This document shows positions 44,910 through 54,835 of a DNA stretch of 64,000 nt, piece after piece (the stretch's first letter is position 1; every line of letters begins with the position of its first letter). This DNA comes from an uncultured Eubacteriales bacterium (GTDB taxonomy: Bacteria; Bacillota; Clostridia; Oscillospirales; Acutalibacteraceae). The DNA lies in assembly GCA_934457415.1 (NCBI GenBank), contig CAKSHM010000001.1, positions 186,001 through 250,000 on the forward strand. The letters run 5' to 3'. A program made the position numbers and the translations under genes. The notes under the pieces were generated by a model. It was not told where the DNA came from. It saw only the letters and a program-made list of their open reading frames with translations, and did no database searches.

Positions 44910-46082
44910 TTAGTTACGCTTATTTATCATTTTAAGCAGTAATTCTTTTTTGTTTTGTTCCGGATTTACGATAACAATTTTAAGCAGCCTTTCAAGCTCG
45001 GCGCCGACTTCTTTCCCGCTTATTCCGAAAGCAGAGATAGCGCTGCCGTCTACTGCAAGGTCGCTGATTTTATAAGGCTCTTTGTTTATTACAATCTCAC
45101 GGTAATCTGCTTTTAATTTTTCGCCGTTAAAATCTTTAAAAATTTTTGCGTAATCTGCATAATCGTCAAAGATTTCGGGATTTTTTAATTTTGACATTAT
45201 TTCTTTTATATTTATTTTATTCTCAGATTTGAGTTTTTTTTCGATATATAAAAGGTCGTTGATTTTGTCGCTTTCCTTTCGGCTGAGCTTGAGATTTTTT
45301 GCGGTTTGCGCTGCATTTTGAGAGCTTTCTTTTAAAAACGCAAACATTCTAAGTTCAGGATTATTTTTTAAAAGCTTAAGCTTATTAAGTCTCGGACAGT
45401 TTTCTATTCCTAAAAATGAAAGTGCTTTAATGTTTAGAAGCGGTTCTGAATTTTCGGGGAAATCCGAGCAAACCGTTTTTTTGAGTTCGCTTACAATTCT
45501 TTCGGTACTGATTTTTTTAAGCTCATTTGATAGCTCAAGCGCCGCATTTAAGGTGTTCTTTTCGGGCAAAAAATTAAGAGCCGAGGAAAACCTGAAAAGC
45601 CTTAAAATTCTTAAAGCGTCTTCGGAAAACCGTTTATTGGGATTCCCGACGGTTTTAATAATTTTATTCTTTATATCGTTTTGACCTCCGAACGGATCGG
45701 CAATTTCCCCGTTTAAAGAACAGGCTATGGCATTCATGGTAAAATCGCGGCGCGATAAATCTTCTTTAATATCCTTTACAAAATAAACCTTGTCGGGTCT
45801 TCTTAGGTCAGAGTATCCCGATTCGGTCCTGAAAGTAGTTACCTCAAAAGGAATGCCGTTTTCTATGACTGTCACCGTTCCGTGCTTAATTCCCGTATCA
45901 GCGGTTTTATTAAACAGGGACTTGATTTGTTCAGGTGATGCAGAGGTTGCTATGTCATAGTCATGAGGAGCCTTTTTCATCAGGATATCGCGTACGCAGC
46001 CACCGACAATATAGGCTTTAAAGCCTTTGTATTCGAGAACTGACAGAATTTTTTTAACTTCTTCAGGTAAAATAATAATCAT
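44910..46082 (-). CDS. cca: CCA tRNA nucleotidyltransferase
   Basis: The 390-aa enzyme adds or repairs the 3' CCA end of tRNAs. The class II nucleotidyltransferase signature is YIVGGCVRDILM...HDYDIATSA (near 24-48). RRDFTMNAIAC and the ATP/CTP-selecting region with EDALRILRLFRF follow. The C-terminal half is helical and fairly diverged. It is alone on the minus strand, divergent from murC. Confidence 0.92.
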   Translation of the reverse strand: MIIILPEEVKKILSVLEYKGFKAYIVGGCVRDILMKKAPHDYDIATSASPEQIKSLFNKTADTGIKHGTVTVIENGIPFEVTTFRTESGYSDLRRPDKVYFVKDIKEDLSRRDFTMNAIACSLNGEIADPFGGQNDIKNKIIKTVGNPNKRFSEDALRILRLFRFSSALNFLPEKNTLNAALELSNELKKISTERIVSELKKTVCSDFPENSEPLLNIKALSFLGIENCPRLNKLKLLKNNPELRMFAFLKESSQNAAQTAKNLKLSRKESDKINDLLYIEKKLKSENKINIKEIMSKLKNPEIFDDYADYAKIFKDFNGEKLKADYREIVINKEPYKISDLAVDGSAISAFGISGKEVGAELERLLKIVIVNPEQNKKELLLKMINKRN

Positions 46083-46177
46083 TTTCTACTCCTGCATTAA
46101 ATAAAAGGGTTTATTTTTCCAATCAAATGTTGTATAATATATTATGTGTGTAAAAAAATTATAAAGAGGTTTCTATA

Positions 46178-47551
46178 ATGAAAAAGCTTCGTGAAGAGGA
46201 TAAAATTCTTACCTGTATTAAAAGAGTCCACATGATAGGCATAGGCGGAAGCGGAATGTGTCCGCTTGCGGAAATTCTTCATTCAAAAGGATATGAGCTT
46301 ACAGGCTCCGATAACAATGAGAGCGATCCTCTCGAACGGGTTAAAAGCCTCGGAATAAAAGTATTTATGGGCCATAATGCGGATAATATAAAGGACGCTC
46401 AGCTTGTTGTATATTCTGCCGCAATATCTCAGGATAATCCCGAAATTGTTGCCGCAAAGGAGCGGGGAATTCCTCTTATGGAGCGTTCGCACCTTTTAGG
46501 AGCGCTTACAAGGCATTATGATAACGTTATCGGTGTCTGCGGAACGCACGGAAAGACTACCGTTACCTCTATGATAACACAAATTCTTATTTTAAACAAG
46601 AGAGAACCGAGCGCGGTTATCGGCGGAAAGCTTCCGCTTATAAATTCCAACGGAACGGTGGGTAATTCGCAGACCTTGGTTTGCGAGTCCTGCGAATTTG
46701 TTGACACATTTTTGCAGATGTCTCCCGATGTTTCGGTTCTTTTAAATATTGATAACGATCACCTTGATTATTTTAAGACCATGGACAATTTAGTCCTTTC
46801 TTTTCATAAATTTATCGCAATGTCTAAAACCTGTTATTATAACGGCGATGATAAGCTTTGCGTTAAGGCGGCTGAAAATATTGATGCTGAAAAAATCACA
46901 TTCGGCTTTGAAAATAACGATGATTTCTATGCCGATAATATTGAAAGCGGAAAGTTCGGATTTTGCTTTGACGTAATTCATAAAGGAAATAATCTTGTAA
47001 GAATGCAGATGCACATTCCGGGGCGTCATAATATTTTAAACGGACTTGCGGCTTTCGCTGTTTGCTATAATGAGGGTGTGAGTGCAGAGGGCATTGCCGA
47101 TGCTGTAAGCAAGTTTACGGGTGCAGGAAGAAGATTTGAGTTTTTGGGCATTTATAACGGGTTTACTTTAGCGGACGATTATGCTCATCACCCGACTGAA
47201 ATCAAAGCCACGCTTTCTGCCGCGAAAGAGCTTGATTATAACCGTGTAATTGCTGTTTTTCAACCCTTTACATTCTCACGCACCGCGCTTTTGAAGGACG
47301 ATTTTATCAAAGCACTGTCGATTGCCGACAAGGTTATTATGACTCCGATTATGGGATCGCGCGAAAAAAATACATTCGGTATTAAATCCGAGGATATCGC
47401 AAATAAGCTAAGCGACGCGGTTGTTGTTGACGGGTTCGAAAATATCGCGGATACGATTCTAAAGACCGCAAAAAAAGGCGATCTTGTAATCACTATGGGC
47501 GGCGGAGATATTTACAAGGCGGCGCATATTATACAGGCGAGGTTTAAATGA
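46178..47551 (+). CDS. murC: UDP-N-acetylmuramate--L-alanine ligase
   Basis: The 457-aa cytoplasmic ligase attaches the first L-Ala to UDP-MurNAc. It shows the N-terminal Rossmann IGIGGSGMCPLAEIL, the ATP-binding GVCGTHGKTTVTSM (near 119-132), the LNIDNDHLDYF metal region and DDYAHHPTEI in the C-terminal domain. The stop overlaps the next start by 4 bp. It is preceded by a TATAAT at 46133-46138. Confidence 0.95.
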   Translation: MKKLREEDKILTCIKRVHMIGIGGSGMCPLAEILHSKGYELTGSDNNESDPLERVKSLGIKVFMGHNADNIKDAQLVVYSAAISQDNPEIVAAKERGIPLMERSHLLGALTRHYDNVIGVCGTHGKTTVTSMITQILILNKREPSAVIGGKLPLINSNGTVGNSQTLVCESCEFVDTFLQMSPDVSVLLNIDNDHLDYFKTMDNLVLSFHKFIAMSKTCYYNGDDKLCVKAAENIDAEKITFGFENNDDFYADNIESGKFGFCFDVIHKGNNLVRMQMHIPGRHNILNGLAAFAVCYNEGVSAEGIADAVSKFTGAGRRFEFLGIYNGFTLADDYAHHPTEIKATLSAAKELDYNRVIAVFQPFTFSRTALLKDDFIKALSIADKVIMTPIMGSREKNTFGIKSEDIANKLSDAVVVDGFENIADTILKTAKKGDLVITMGGGDIYKAAHIIQARFK

Positions 47552-48705
47552 GAACTGAAAAGCTATATGAGGCCGATTCACATTTATCGCAGTTTAATGC
47601 TTATGTTTTATCCTGTGAAAAATCGGACGAAAGATATAAAATTATTTTAGATAAGACGGCGTTTTTCCCCGAGGGCGGCGGACAGCACGGCGACGGGGGA
47701 AAAATAGGCGAGGCTAAAGTTTTAGACACCGTTATTGAAAACGGAGAAATCATTCATTTTACCGACAGACCGCTTGAAACGAACAAAAGCTTTTTTTGTT
47801 CGCTTGATTTTAAGAGACGCTTTGCGTTTATGCAAAATCATTCCGGCGAGCATATTGTATCGGGGATTTTTCATAAGGAATACGGATTTGACAATGTCGG
47901 CTTTCACCTTGCGGAAGATTTTGCGACGCTTGACATTAACGGTATAGTTGACAGAAAAACCATAAACTTTATCGAATATGAGGCTAACAAAGCGGTTTGG
48001 AGCGATTTAAAGGTTAAAGCTTATTTTCCCGACAAAAAAGAGCTCGAAGCTCTTGAATACAGAAGCAAAAAAGAAATAGCAGGGGATATAAGAATAGTTG
48101 AAATTGAGAATACCGACCGCTGTGCCTGCTGTGCGCCGCATGTCAGCAATACCGGTGAAATCGGGATCATAAAGCTGCTTGATTTTGAAAAGCTGAGAGG
48201 CGGCACACGGATCTATATGAAATGCGGAGAATTTGCTCTTAATGATTACCGTGATAAATATGAGAACATAAAAAGTATTTCCAATTTACTTTCTTCAAAG
48301 CAGGAAGATGCCGCAAAATCCGTTATCTCCTTATCGGATAAGTTAAATCTTGCCGACTTAAAAATCAAAAATCTCAAATCCGAATTAAGTTTTGAAAAAA
48401 TCAAAAATCTTGATAAAAATTGCAGGGTATATTTTGAAGAAAGCGCGGATATGAAAGCTTTACAGCTTATGGCTGATTTTGCTTATAAAAGCTTAAAGCA
48501 TTCGGTATGGATTTTTTCAAAATCGGAAAATTCATATTCATTTGCTGTTTGCGGTGAAGAAAACAGTCTTGCAGAGGACTTTAAAAACATTTCTGCTCGG
48601 CTTAACATAAGAGGCGGAGGAAGAAACGGGATCAGACAAGGCACCGCAAATGAATCAAGAGAAAAAACAGAAGAGGTTATTAAAAGCATTTATGGATTGG
48701 ACTGA
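47548..48705 (+). CDS. Alanyl-tRNA editing protein (AlaX-like, with DHHA1)
   Basis: The 385-aa protein has an AlaRS-like beta barrel and the zinc-binding editing motifs HSGEH (near 97) and CACCAPH (near 191). A C-terminal DHHA1 domain ends with IRGGGRNGIRQGTAN. It is a free-standing trans-editing factor that hydrolyses Ser-tRNA(Ala) or Gly-tRNA(Ala). It is coupled to murC upstream and overlaps prmA downstream. Confidence 0.9.
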   Translation: MRTEKLYEADSHLSQFNAYVLSCEKSDERYKIILDKTAFFPEGGGQHGDGGKIGEAKVLDTVIENGEIIHFTDRPLETNKSFFCSLDFKRRFAFMQNHSGEHIVSGIFHKEYGFDNVGFHLAEDFATLDINGIVDRKTINFIEYEANKAVWSDLKVKAYFPDKKELEALEYRSKKEIAGDIRIVEIENTDRCACCAPHVSNTGEIGIIKLLDFEKLRGGTRIYMKCGEFALNDYRDKYENIKSISNLLSSKQEDAAKSVISLSDKLNLADLKIKNLKSELSFEKIKNLDKNCRVYFEESADMKALQLMADFAYKSLKHSVWIFSKSENSYSFAVCGEENSLAEDFKNISARLNIRGGGRNGIRQGTANESREKTEEVIKSIYGLD

Positions 48706-49609
48706 AATAAAAGCGACCGTTCCGTCGGACAAAACCGATGAAGCCGCCGCTATAGCAAATATGACCGTTCCTTACGGAATTTATATCGAGGATTATTCTA
48801 ATCTTGAGGCGGACGCTCTTGAAATCGCTCACATTGATTTGATTGACGAAGAGCTTGTCAAAAAGGACAGAACACACTCGGTCATTCATCTTTATATTTC
48901 AAAAGAGGAAAACGCACTTGAAGCAATAGCCTTTTTAAAGGAAAGAATGAATGCGGCAGGTATTTCGTTTGAAATAGACAGCGAAATTGTTGACGATACC
49001 GATTGGAATGAAAACTGGAAAAAGTATTTTAAGGCATTTAAGGTCGGAAATAAGCTTGCGGTTTGCCCGAGTTGGGAAAGCGCCGACGGGTTTGGGGACA
49101 GAAGAGTTATAAGTCTTGACCCGGGATCTGCTTTCGGAACAGGCACTCATGCAACCACATCTCTTTGTATGGAGGCATTGGAAAGCATAGTAAAGGGCGG
49201 AGAAACAGTACTCGATATCGGTACGGGCAGCGGAATTCTTTCGATTGCGGCTGTTCTTTTGGGAGCAAAAAGCGCCGAAGGCGTTGATATTGACAAGCTT
49301 TCCGTTAAAACTGCGACGGTTAACGCAAAAAGGAACAATGTAGGCGATAAATGCAAATTCACGGTCGGCGACCTTGCGGATAAAATTTCAGGCAAATATG
49401 ATATTATCTGCGCAAATATCGTTGCCGATGTTATAATAAGACTCTTTGAAAATGTTAAGAAATATATGCACGAAAACACGAAATTTATAATTTCGGGAAT
49501 TATAGATATGAGAGCTTATGATATTGAGAATGCCATTGAAAAGTTCGGATTTAAAATTGTTGAAAAAATGACGCGTGACGAATGGCACGCTTTTATACTT
49601 ACTGTTTAA
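48692..49609 (+). CDS. prmA: Ribosomal protein L11 methyltransferase
   Basis: The start giving MDWTEIKATV is chosen because PrmA proteins begin at this point; an in-frame ATG at 48650 would add 14 unconserved residues. The 305-aa enzyme has an N-terminal L11-recognition domain, DPGSAFGTGTHATT and the SAM-binding VLDIGTGSGILSIAA near 172. It trimethylates L11. The start overlaps the previous gene by 14 bp. Confidence 0.92.
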   Translation: MDWTEIKATVPSDKTDEAAAIANMTVPYGIYIEDYSNLEADALEIAHIDLIDEELVKKDRTHSVIHLYISKEENALEAIAFLKERMNAAGISFEIDSEIVDDTDWNENWKKYFKAFKVGNKLAVCPSWESADGFGDRRVISLDPGSAFGTGTHATTSLCMEALESIVKGGETVLDIGTGSGILSIAAVLLGAKSAEGVDIDKLSVKTATVNAKRNNVGDKCKFTVGDLADKISGKYDIICANIVADVIIRLFENVKKYMHENTKFIISGIIDMRAYDIENAIEKFGFKIVEKMTRDEWHAFILTV

Positions 49610-49630
49610 TAAATTATACGGAGGAAATTT

Positions 49631-50746
49631 ATGCTTGAGTTTGAGCAGTTGAAAGCGAGACTTACCGCGAATGAGCAGGAGGTCAGGGATTTGAAGGACG
49701 CCATAGGCTATGACAGGCTTAAAAGAGAAATAGAGGAGCTTGAACTAAAGGCTGCGGCGGACGGATTTTGGGACGATATCGAAAATTCGCAGGCGGTTTT
49801 ACAGCGAACGGGAAAGCTTAAAAACAAGGTTGAATCCTATGACGCAATTGTTTCTCAGTATGAAGATTTGTCGGTGCTTATTGATATGGGCGACGAAGAA
49901 GGAGATTTATCCTTGGTTGACGAAATTACATCTTCTATTGACGAGCTTGAAAAATCGCTTGCAGCTCTTCGTCTGCAAACGCTGCTTACAGGTGAATATG
50001 ACGCAAATAATGCTATTCTTACCTTCCATGCCGGTGCCGGCGGTACAGAGGCTATGGACTGGGTGCAGATGCTTGTCAGAATGTATACAAGATGGGGAGA
50101 ACGCCACGGATTTAATGTTAAAGTACTTGATTTTCTTGACGGAGACGAGGCGGGGCTTAAAAGCGCTACGGTGCTTATCGAGGGCGAAAACGCTTACGGC
50201 TATTTAAAGAGCGAATCAGGAGTACACCGTCTTGTGCGCGTCTCACCGTTTGACGCTTCGGGAAGAAGGCACACTTCTTTTGCTTCGATTGAGGTTATGC
50301 CGGAGATTTCAGATGACGTTGATATAGAAATAAAGGACGAGGACATTAAAATGGATGTTTTCCGTTCCTCGGGCGCAGGAGGTCAGCATATCAATAAAAC
50401 CTCTTCCGCAGTAAGACTGACGCATATTCCGACCGGAATAGTTGTTGCCTGTCAGAATGAGCGCAGTCAGTTTCAGAACAAGGATCAGGCTCTTAAAATG
50501 CTTAAATCAAAGCTTCTTGAAATAAAAGAAAAAGAGCATCTTGAAAAAATCGAAGATATAAAAGGGGTACAGAAAGAGATAGCTTGGGGTTCGCAGATAA
50601 GGTCGTATGTATTTATGCCATATACCATGGTAAAGGACCACAGAACGAGCTTCGAATCCGGTAATATAAACGGTGTAATGGACGGAGATCTCGACGGATT
50701 TATCAATGCTTATTTAAAGGCAGCCTCAAAGGGAGAACTGGAATAA
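49631..50746 (+). CDS. prfB: Peptide chain release factor 2, no programmed frameshift
   Basis: The 371-aa factor recognises UGA/UAA through SPF (VSPFDASGRR, near 205) and triggers hydrolysis with GGQ (SSGAGGQHINKTSSAVRLTH, near 250). The gene is one continuous frame from an ATG with a strong ribosome binding site (CGGAGGA). The in-frame UGA and autoregulatory +1 frameshift found in many bacteria near codon 25 are absent. N-terminal helices are complete. Confidence 0.95.
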   Translation: MLEFEQLKARLTANEQEVRDLKDAIGYDRLKREIEELELKAAADGFWDDIENSQAVLQRTGKLKNKVESYDAIVSQYEDLSVLIDMGDEEGDLSLVDEITSSIDELEKSLAALRLQTLLTGEYDANNAILTFHAGAGGTEAMDWVQMLVRMYTRWGERHGFNVKVLDFLDGDEAGLKSATVLIEGENAYGYLKSESGVHRLVRVSPFDASGRRHTSFASIEVMPEISDDVDIEIKDEDIKMDVFRSSGAGGQHINKTSSAVRLTHIPTGIVVACQNERSQFQNKDQALKMLKSKLLEIKEKEHLEKIEDIKGVQKEIAWGSQIRSYVFMPYTMVKDHRTSFESGNINGVMDGDLDGFINAYLKAASKGELE

Positions 50747-50757
50747 AAATAAAACTG

Positions 50758-50786
50758 TTGTATAGTTTAAAAAATTATGATAGAAT
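50758..50786 (+). promoter_or_regulatory. Promoter of the E2-like gene
   Basis: TTGTAT (50758-50763), 17-bp spacer, TAGAAT (50781-50786). Confidence 0.6.
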
Positions 50787-50816
50787 AAACCTTAGATTAT
50801 TCCACGGGGGTGCAAT

Positions 50817-51674
50817 ATGAGAAAAGACGGAGTAAGAGTCAAGAAAACCGATCCAATGTATACTGTTGCGGCATATATAATGGATAAAAGAATCGATTCC
50901 ATGAATATGGTCACAATTGATATTCCGATTGAACCGGTTCAGGAATATATTAACGAAAAGCGTAAACAGGGGATAAGTATAAGCCACATGGCGGTTTTTC
51001 TTGCGGCTTATGTGAGAACAGTCGCGGAATTTCCGCTTCTTAACAGATTTATTGTTAACAGAAAACCGTATGCGAGAAATGAGCTTACGGTTTCAATGGT
51101 GGTTTTAAAAGCGGGACAGATGGACCACGGTACGATGTCAAAAATGTATTTTAAGCTTGACAATACCGTTCTTGACGTTAACAATATTATAAACAGCTAT
51201 GTTGATGAAAACAGAAATGCTCCCGATAATAACGGAACCGAAAAAATGATTAAAATTCTTTTGGGAATCCCCGGAGTGCTGCCGTTAGGTGTCGGTTTTT
51301 TCAAATTTTTGGATAAGCATGGGCTTTTGCCTAAAAAAATTATTGATATGTCGCCTTTCCATGCGAGTCTTTTGATTTCAAATCTTGCATCTATAAGGAC
51401 AAATCATATTTATCATCATGTCTATGAGTTCGGAACAACGAGTATCGGTATAACAATGGGAAACACAAGGGAAGTCCCGAAGAAAAAGCGCGGGGAAATT
51501 GTTTTTGAAAAATGTATGCCCTACGGAATTGTTATGGACGAAAGAATTTGTTCGGGAAGCTATTTTGCGCTTGCTTTTCGTAAGCTTAAAAAATATATGG
51601 CTGACCCTAAATTGCTTGAGGTCAAGCCCGAGCATATTGAACCCGATCCGGATTTAAATAAAATTTTAGTTTAA
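50817..51674 (+). CDS. E2-like acyltransferase (CAT fold), degenerate active site
   Basis: The 285-aa protein resembles the catalytic domain of 2-oxoacid dehydrogenase E2 (CAT superfamily), with no lipoyl or E1/E3-binding domain. The region DERICSGSYFALAFRKLKKYMADPKLLE aligns with the E2 DHRxxDG motif, but the catalytic His is Glu and the following Asp is Ser. Normal chemistry is therefore doubtful. No E1 or E3 genes are near. It could be a structural or otherwise repurposed acyltransferase-fold protein. Confidence 0.7.
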   Translation: MRKDGVRVKKTDPMYTVAAYIMDKRIDSMNMVTIDIPIEPVQEYINEKRKQGISISHMAVFLAAYVRTVAEFPLLNRFIVNRKPYARNELTVSMVVLKAGQMDHGTMSKMYFKLDNTVLDVNNIINSYVDENRNAPDNNGTEKMIKILLGIPGVLPLGVGFFKFLDKHGLLPKKIIDMSPFHASLLISNLASIRTNHIYHHVYEFGTTSIGITMGNTREVPKKKRGEIVFEKCMPYGIVMDERICSGSYFALAFRKLKKYMADPKLLEVKPEHIEPDPDLNKILV

Positions 51675-51677
51675 TCT

Positions 51678-51706
51678 TGATTTTACATAAAGAATGGTAT
51701 AAAATA
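51678..51706 (+). promoter_or_regulatory. Promoter of fba
   Basis: TTGATT (51678-51683), 17-bp spacer, TAAAAT (51701-51706). Confidence 0.65.
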
Positions 51707-51737
51707 AAGCTATAAAATATAAACGGAGGTTTAAATT

Positions 51738-52601
51738 ATGTTGGTTTCAGCAAAAGAAATGTTGACAAAGGCAAAAGCCGGCAAATACGCCGTAGGTCAG
51801 TTCAACATTAACAATCTTGAATGGACAAAGGCTATTCTTTTAACTGCTCAGGAGCTTAATTCTCCTGTAATTCTCGGTGTTTCCGAGGGAGCGGGAAAAT
51901 ATATGGCAGGATATAAAACTGTTGTCGGAATGGTAAACGGAATGCTTGAGGAGCTTAATATTACGGTTCCTGTTGCTCTTCATCTTGACCACGGCAGCTA
52001 TGAAGGCGCTAAAAAGTGTATTGAAGCAGGTTTTTCTTCAATCATGTTTGACGGCTCGCATTATCCCATAGAAGAGAATATCGAAAAGACTAAGGAATTA
52101 GTCGGAATTTGTAATGATTTAGGTCTTTCTCTTGAAGCTGAGGTAGGAGCAATCGGCGGAGAAGAAGACGGTGTAATCGGCGGAGGAGAGGTTGCCGATC
52201 CTAAGGAATGTAAAATGATTGCCGACCTCGGAGTTACAATGCTTGCCGCAGGTATCGGTAACATTCACGGTAAATACCCCGCAAACTGGACGGGACTTCG
52301 TTTTGATACTCTTGCTGCAATTCAGGAGCTTACAGGCACTATGCCATTGGTTCTTCACGGCGGCACCGGAATTCCTGCGGATATGATTAAAAAGGCGATT
52401 TCTCTCGGCGTATCAAAGATCAATGTTAATACCGAGTGCCAGATAAGCTTTACAGAGGCTACGCGTAAGTATTTTGAAGAGGGTAAGGACCTTGTAGGCA
52501 AGGGCTTTGATCCCCGTAAGGTATTAGCCCCGGGATTTGAGGCGATTAAAGCTACCGTTAAAGAAAAAATGGAGCTTTTCGGATCTGTTGATAAGGCTTA
52601 A
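51738..52601 (+). CDS. fba: Class II fructose-1,6-bisphosphate aldolase
   Basis: The 287-aa zinc-dependent aldolase splits fructose-1,6-bisphosphate in glycolysis. Zinc and phosphate-binding signatures are VALHLDHGS (near 79-87), GIGNIHGKYP and VLHGGTGIP, with the class II pattern FDGSHYPIEENI. It has an ACGGAGG ribosome binding site, its own promoter and its own terminator. Confidence 0.95.
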   Translation: MLVSAKEMLTKAKAGKYAVGQFNINNLEWTKAILLTAQELNSPVILGVSEGAGKYMAGYKTVVGMVNGMLEELNITVPVALHLDHGSYEGAKKCIEAGFSSIMFDGSHYPIEENIEKTKELVGICNDLGLSLEAEVGAIGGEEDGVIGGGEVADPKECKMIADLGVTMLAAGIGNIHGKYPANWTGLRFDTLAAIQELTGTMPLVLHGGTGIPADMIKKAISLGVSKINVNTECQISFTEATRKYFEEGKDLVGKGFDPRKVLAPGFEAIKATVKEKMELFGSVDKA

Positions 52602-52617
52602 TAAGATAAATAAATTA

Positions 52618-52650
52618 AATCGGTTGTCTTTTAGGCAACCGATTTTTTTA
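52618..52650 (+). terminator. Terminator of fba
   Basis: AATCGGTTG and CAACCGATT arms followed by seven T. It faces the convergent ppa gene. Confidence 0.92.
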
Positions 52651-52666
52651 TCCTTAAAAAAATAAA

Positions 52667-53197
52667 TTATTTACAGTAGTTTTCAATATATCCGTCAATG
52701 GCTTTTTGAATAACTTCCTTTGCGGCATTTGCGTCCATAACCTCATTTACTGCGGTTTCTTTGTTTTCAAGCTCCTTATAGACTCTGAAAAAATGTGACA
52801 TTTCTTCAAAAATGTGTTTAGGAATTTGAGAAATATCGGTATAGGAATTATACGTAGGGTCATTAAAAGGAATTGCGATTATCTTTTCGTCGTTTCTTCC
52901 GTTGTCAATCATAGAAATAACGCCTATCGGATAGCATCTGACTGTGGTCATCGGATAGAGGGTTTCGGAGCAGAGAACCAAAACATCAAGCGGATCAAGA
53001 TCATCGGCATAAGTTCTCGGAATAAATCCGTAGTTTGCAGGATATCTTGTTGAGGTGTAAAGAATACGGTCGAGTCTTAAAACTCCCGTTTCCTTGTCAA
53101 GCTCGTATTTGCATTTGCTGCCTTTTCCGATTTCAATAACCGCCATAAAGTCATCACTTGTTATTCTTTTAGGATTGATGTCATGCCAAATGTTCAT
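52667..53197 (-). CDS. ppa: Inorganic pyrophosphatase, soluble family I
   Basis: The 176-aa enzyme hydrolyses pyrophosphate. The family I signature DDLDPLDVLVL and YPANYGFIPRTYADD are present. The ATG directly abuts the stop of the upstream ABC exporter gene, with the ribosome binding site (AAAGGAG) inside that gene, so expression is coupled. The pairing with an exporter is probably positional only. Confidence 0.94.
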   Translation of the reverse strand: MNIWHDINPKRITSDDFMAVIEIGKGSKCKYELDKETGVLRLDRILYTSTRYPANYGFIPRTYADDLDPLDVLVLCSETLYPMTTVRCYPIGVISMIDNGRNDEKIIAIPFNDPTYNSYTDISQIPKHIFEEMSHFFRVYKELENKETAVNEVMDANAAKEVIQKAIDGYIENYCK

Positions 53198-54835
53198 TTA
53201 TTTTTCTCCTTTTTCTTCTGTAATTTTACCGTTTTCAAATCTTAAGATTTTATCCGGATTGATATTATCGGTTTTGCGGTGTGTTATAAAAAGCACGGTT
53301 TTATCCGTGAGACTTTTTATATTGTTGAGTATTCTGATTTCGGTATCTCTGTCGAGAGCGGAGGTCGATTCGTCCAAGAGCAGAATAGGAGCGTCAAACA
53401 GAAGCGCTCTCGCAACGGCAAGCCTTTGAATTTGTCCCTCTGACAGTCCGCCGCCGCGCTCCGTAAGGACTGTTTCAAATCCGTCGGGCAGTGAAGAAAT
53501 CAAATCATAAATCTCTGCAATTTTTGCCGCTTTTATTATTTTTTCTTCTTCAATTTCACTGTTAAAAAGTGTGAGGTTTTCCTTTATGGTCCCCGAAACT
53601 ATCATATTCCCTTGAGGAACGTATGAAAACATCGGTCGTACCGACGCGTCAATCTGCTGAGAATTATCAAAGAACAGTTCTCCCGAATCGGGAGAATAAA
53701 GTCCTAAAAGGAGTTTAAACATAGTGGATTTTCCGCAGCCCGATTCGCCGCTGAAAAGCGTGAGAGTTCCTTTTTTTATTTTAAATGAGCAATCGGATAA
53801 GACCTTTTTTTCACCGTATGAAAAGCTTAGGTGAGAACAGATTATGTAATTAAATTCGTTTTTAAGCTTTTCTGTTTCCGCATTAGGAAGCGCCGCAGGC
53901 TCGTCCCTTTTTTTATCAATTTCCATTATTCTTTCAGCTGAAGCAGTCATAGAATAATATTTCGGAAGAATTCCCGAAACGCTTTGCAGCGGAGACCTTA
54001 AAATCGTTATAATTTCAAGCAGATAGTAAATCGTTCCGTAAGAAAGACCTGTGCTTACAGCCCAGATTATAACAGCATAGTAACCTAAAGAAAAGCTTGC
54101 GAAAAGACTTAGATTTATTGCTGAAGAATAAATGCGCTGTTTTATTCTGAGCTTAAGGTTGTCAGTCATAAGTCCGTTAGCCTTTTCCGATATGGTTTTT
54201 CTGCCGGAAAAAGATTTTATAACGGTTATATTTTCAAGACATTCCTGATAAAAGGACCTTGTTTTTCCCTCAGTTCTCAAAACCTCTTTATGAAGAAACT
54301 TGTATTTTTTGCTGAAGAATCGCCCTGCAAGAGGAATTAAAAAGCCGACTGTAATAACTATTACCGCAAGCAAATAATTCTGCTTTATAATAGCATAAAG
54401 TCCTGCGGCAATTTTTGTAAGAACCGTGCAGATTTCCGGAATAAGCTCAACAGCACCTCGCGCTGTTTGCGCGACATCGTTTGTCATTCGGTTTAAAATA
54501 TCACCCGAATGATTTTTTTCTATCTGCTCATATTCTTTTTTTAAAAGCTCAGAGAAAATATGCTCGCGCAGGGCTATGGTTATTTTTCCGGATGAATAAG
54601 CCGAAAGATAAGACACCGAAAACTGCAAAATAATCTGCAAAACGATAATTCCTGCTACAATTAAAGATTTTGAAATAAAACCGCTTTTTGAGTCAATAAT
54701 ATTACTGCCGATATATGCAAGCAGAATAAGCAGCAGGGAAAGAGCAATGTTCAGCACTGATATAGCCGCTATATGCGGAAAAAAACTTTTTGTGCTGTTT
54801 ATAATCCATTTTAATTCGCTTTTTTGTTTTTTCAT
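53198..54835 (-). CDS. ABC exporter, fused membrane and ATPase domains
   Basis: The 545-aa half-transporter has six N-terminal membrane helices (~15-300), then an ATPase with Walker A GESGCGKST (near 363), signature LSEGQIQRLAVARAL and Walker B ILLLDESTSALD. There is no N-terminal C39 peptidase domain. It overlaps by 4 bp a PqqD-family gene upstream, a pairing seen in peptide natural-product (RiPP) operons. No precursor peptide, radical SAM enzyme or cyclase was found beside it. Substrate unknown. Confidence 0.85.
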   Translation of the reverse strand: MKKQKSELKWIINSTKSFFPHIAAISVLNIALSLLLILLAYIGSNIIDSKSGFISKSLIVAGIIVLQIILQFSVSYLSAYSSGKITIALREHIFSELLKKEYEQIEKNHSGDILNRMTNDVAQTARGAVELIPEICTVLTKIAAGLYAIIKQNYLLAVIVITVGFLIPLAGRFFSKKYKFLHKEVLRTEGKTRSFYQECLENITVIKSFSGRKTISEKANGLMTDNLKLRIKQRIYSSAINLSLFASFSLGYYAVIIWAVSTGLSYGTIYYLLEIITILRSPLQSVSGILPKYYSMTASAERIMEIDKKRDEPAALPNAETEKLKNEFNYIICSHLSFSYGEKKVLSDCSFKIKKGTLTLFSGESGCGKSTMFKLLLGLYSPDSGELFFDNSQQIDASVRPMFSYVPQGNMIVSGTIKENLTLFNSEIEEEKIIKAAKIAEIYDLISSLPDGFETVLTERGGGLSEGQIQRLAVARALLFDAPILLLDESTSALDRDTEIRILNNIKSLTDKTVLFITHRKTDNINPDKILRFENGKITEEKGEK

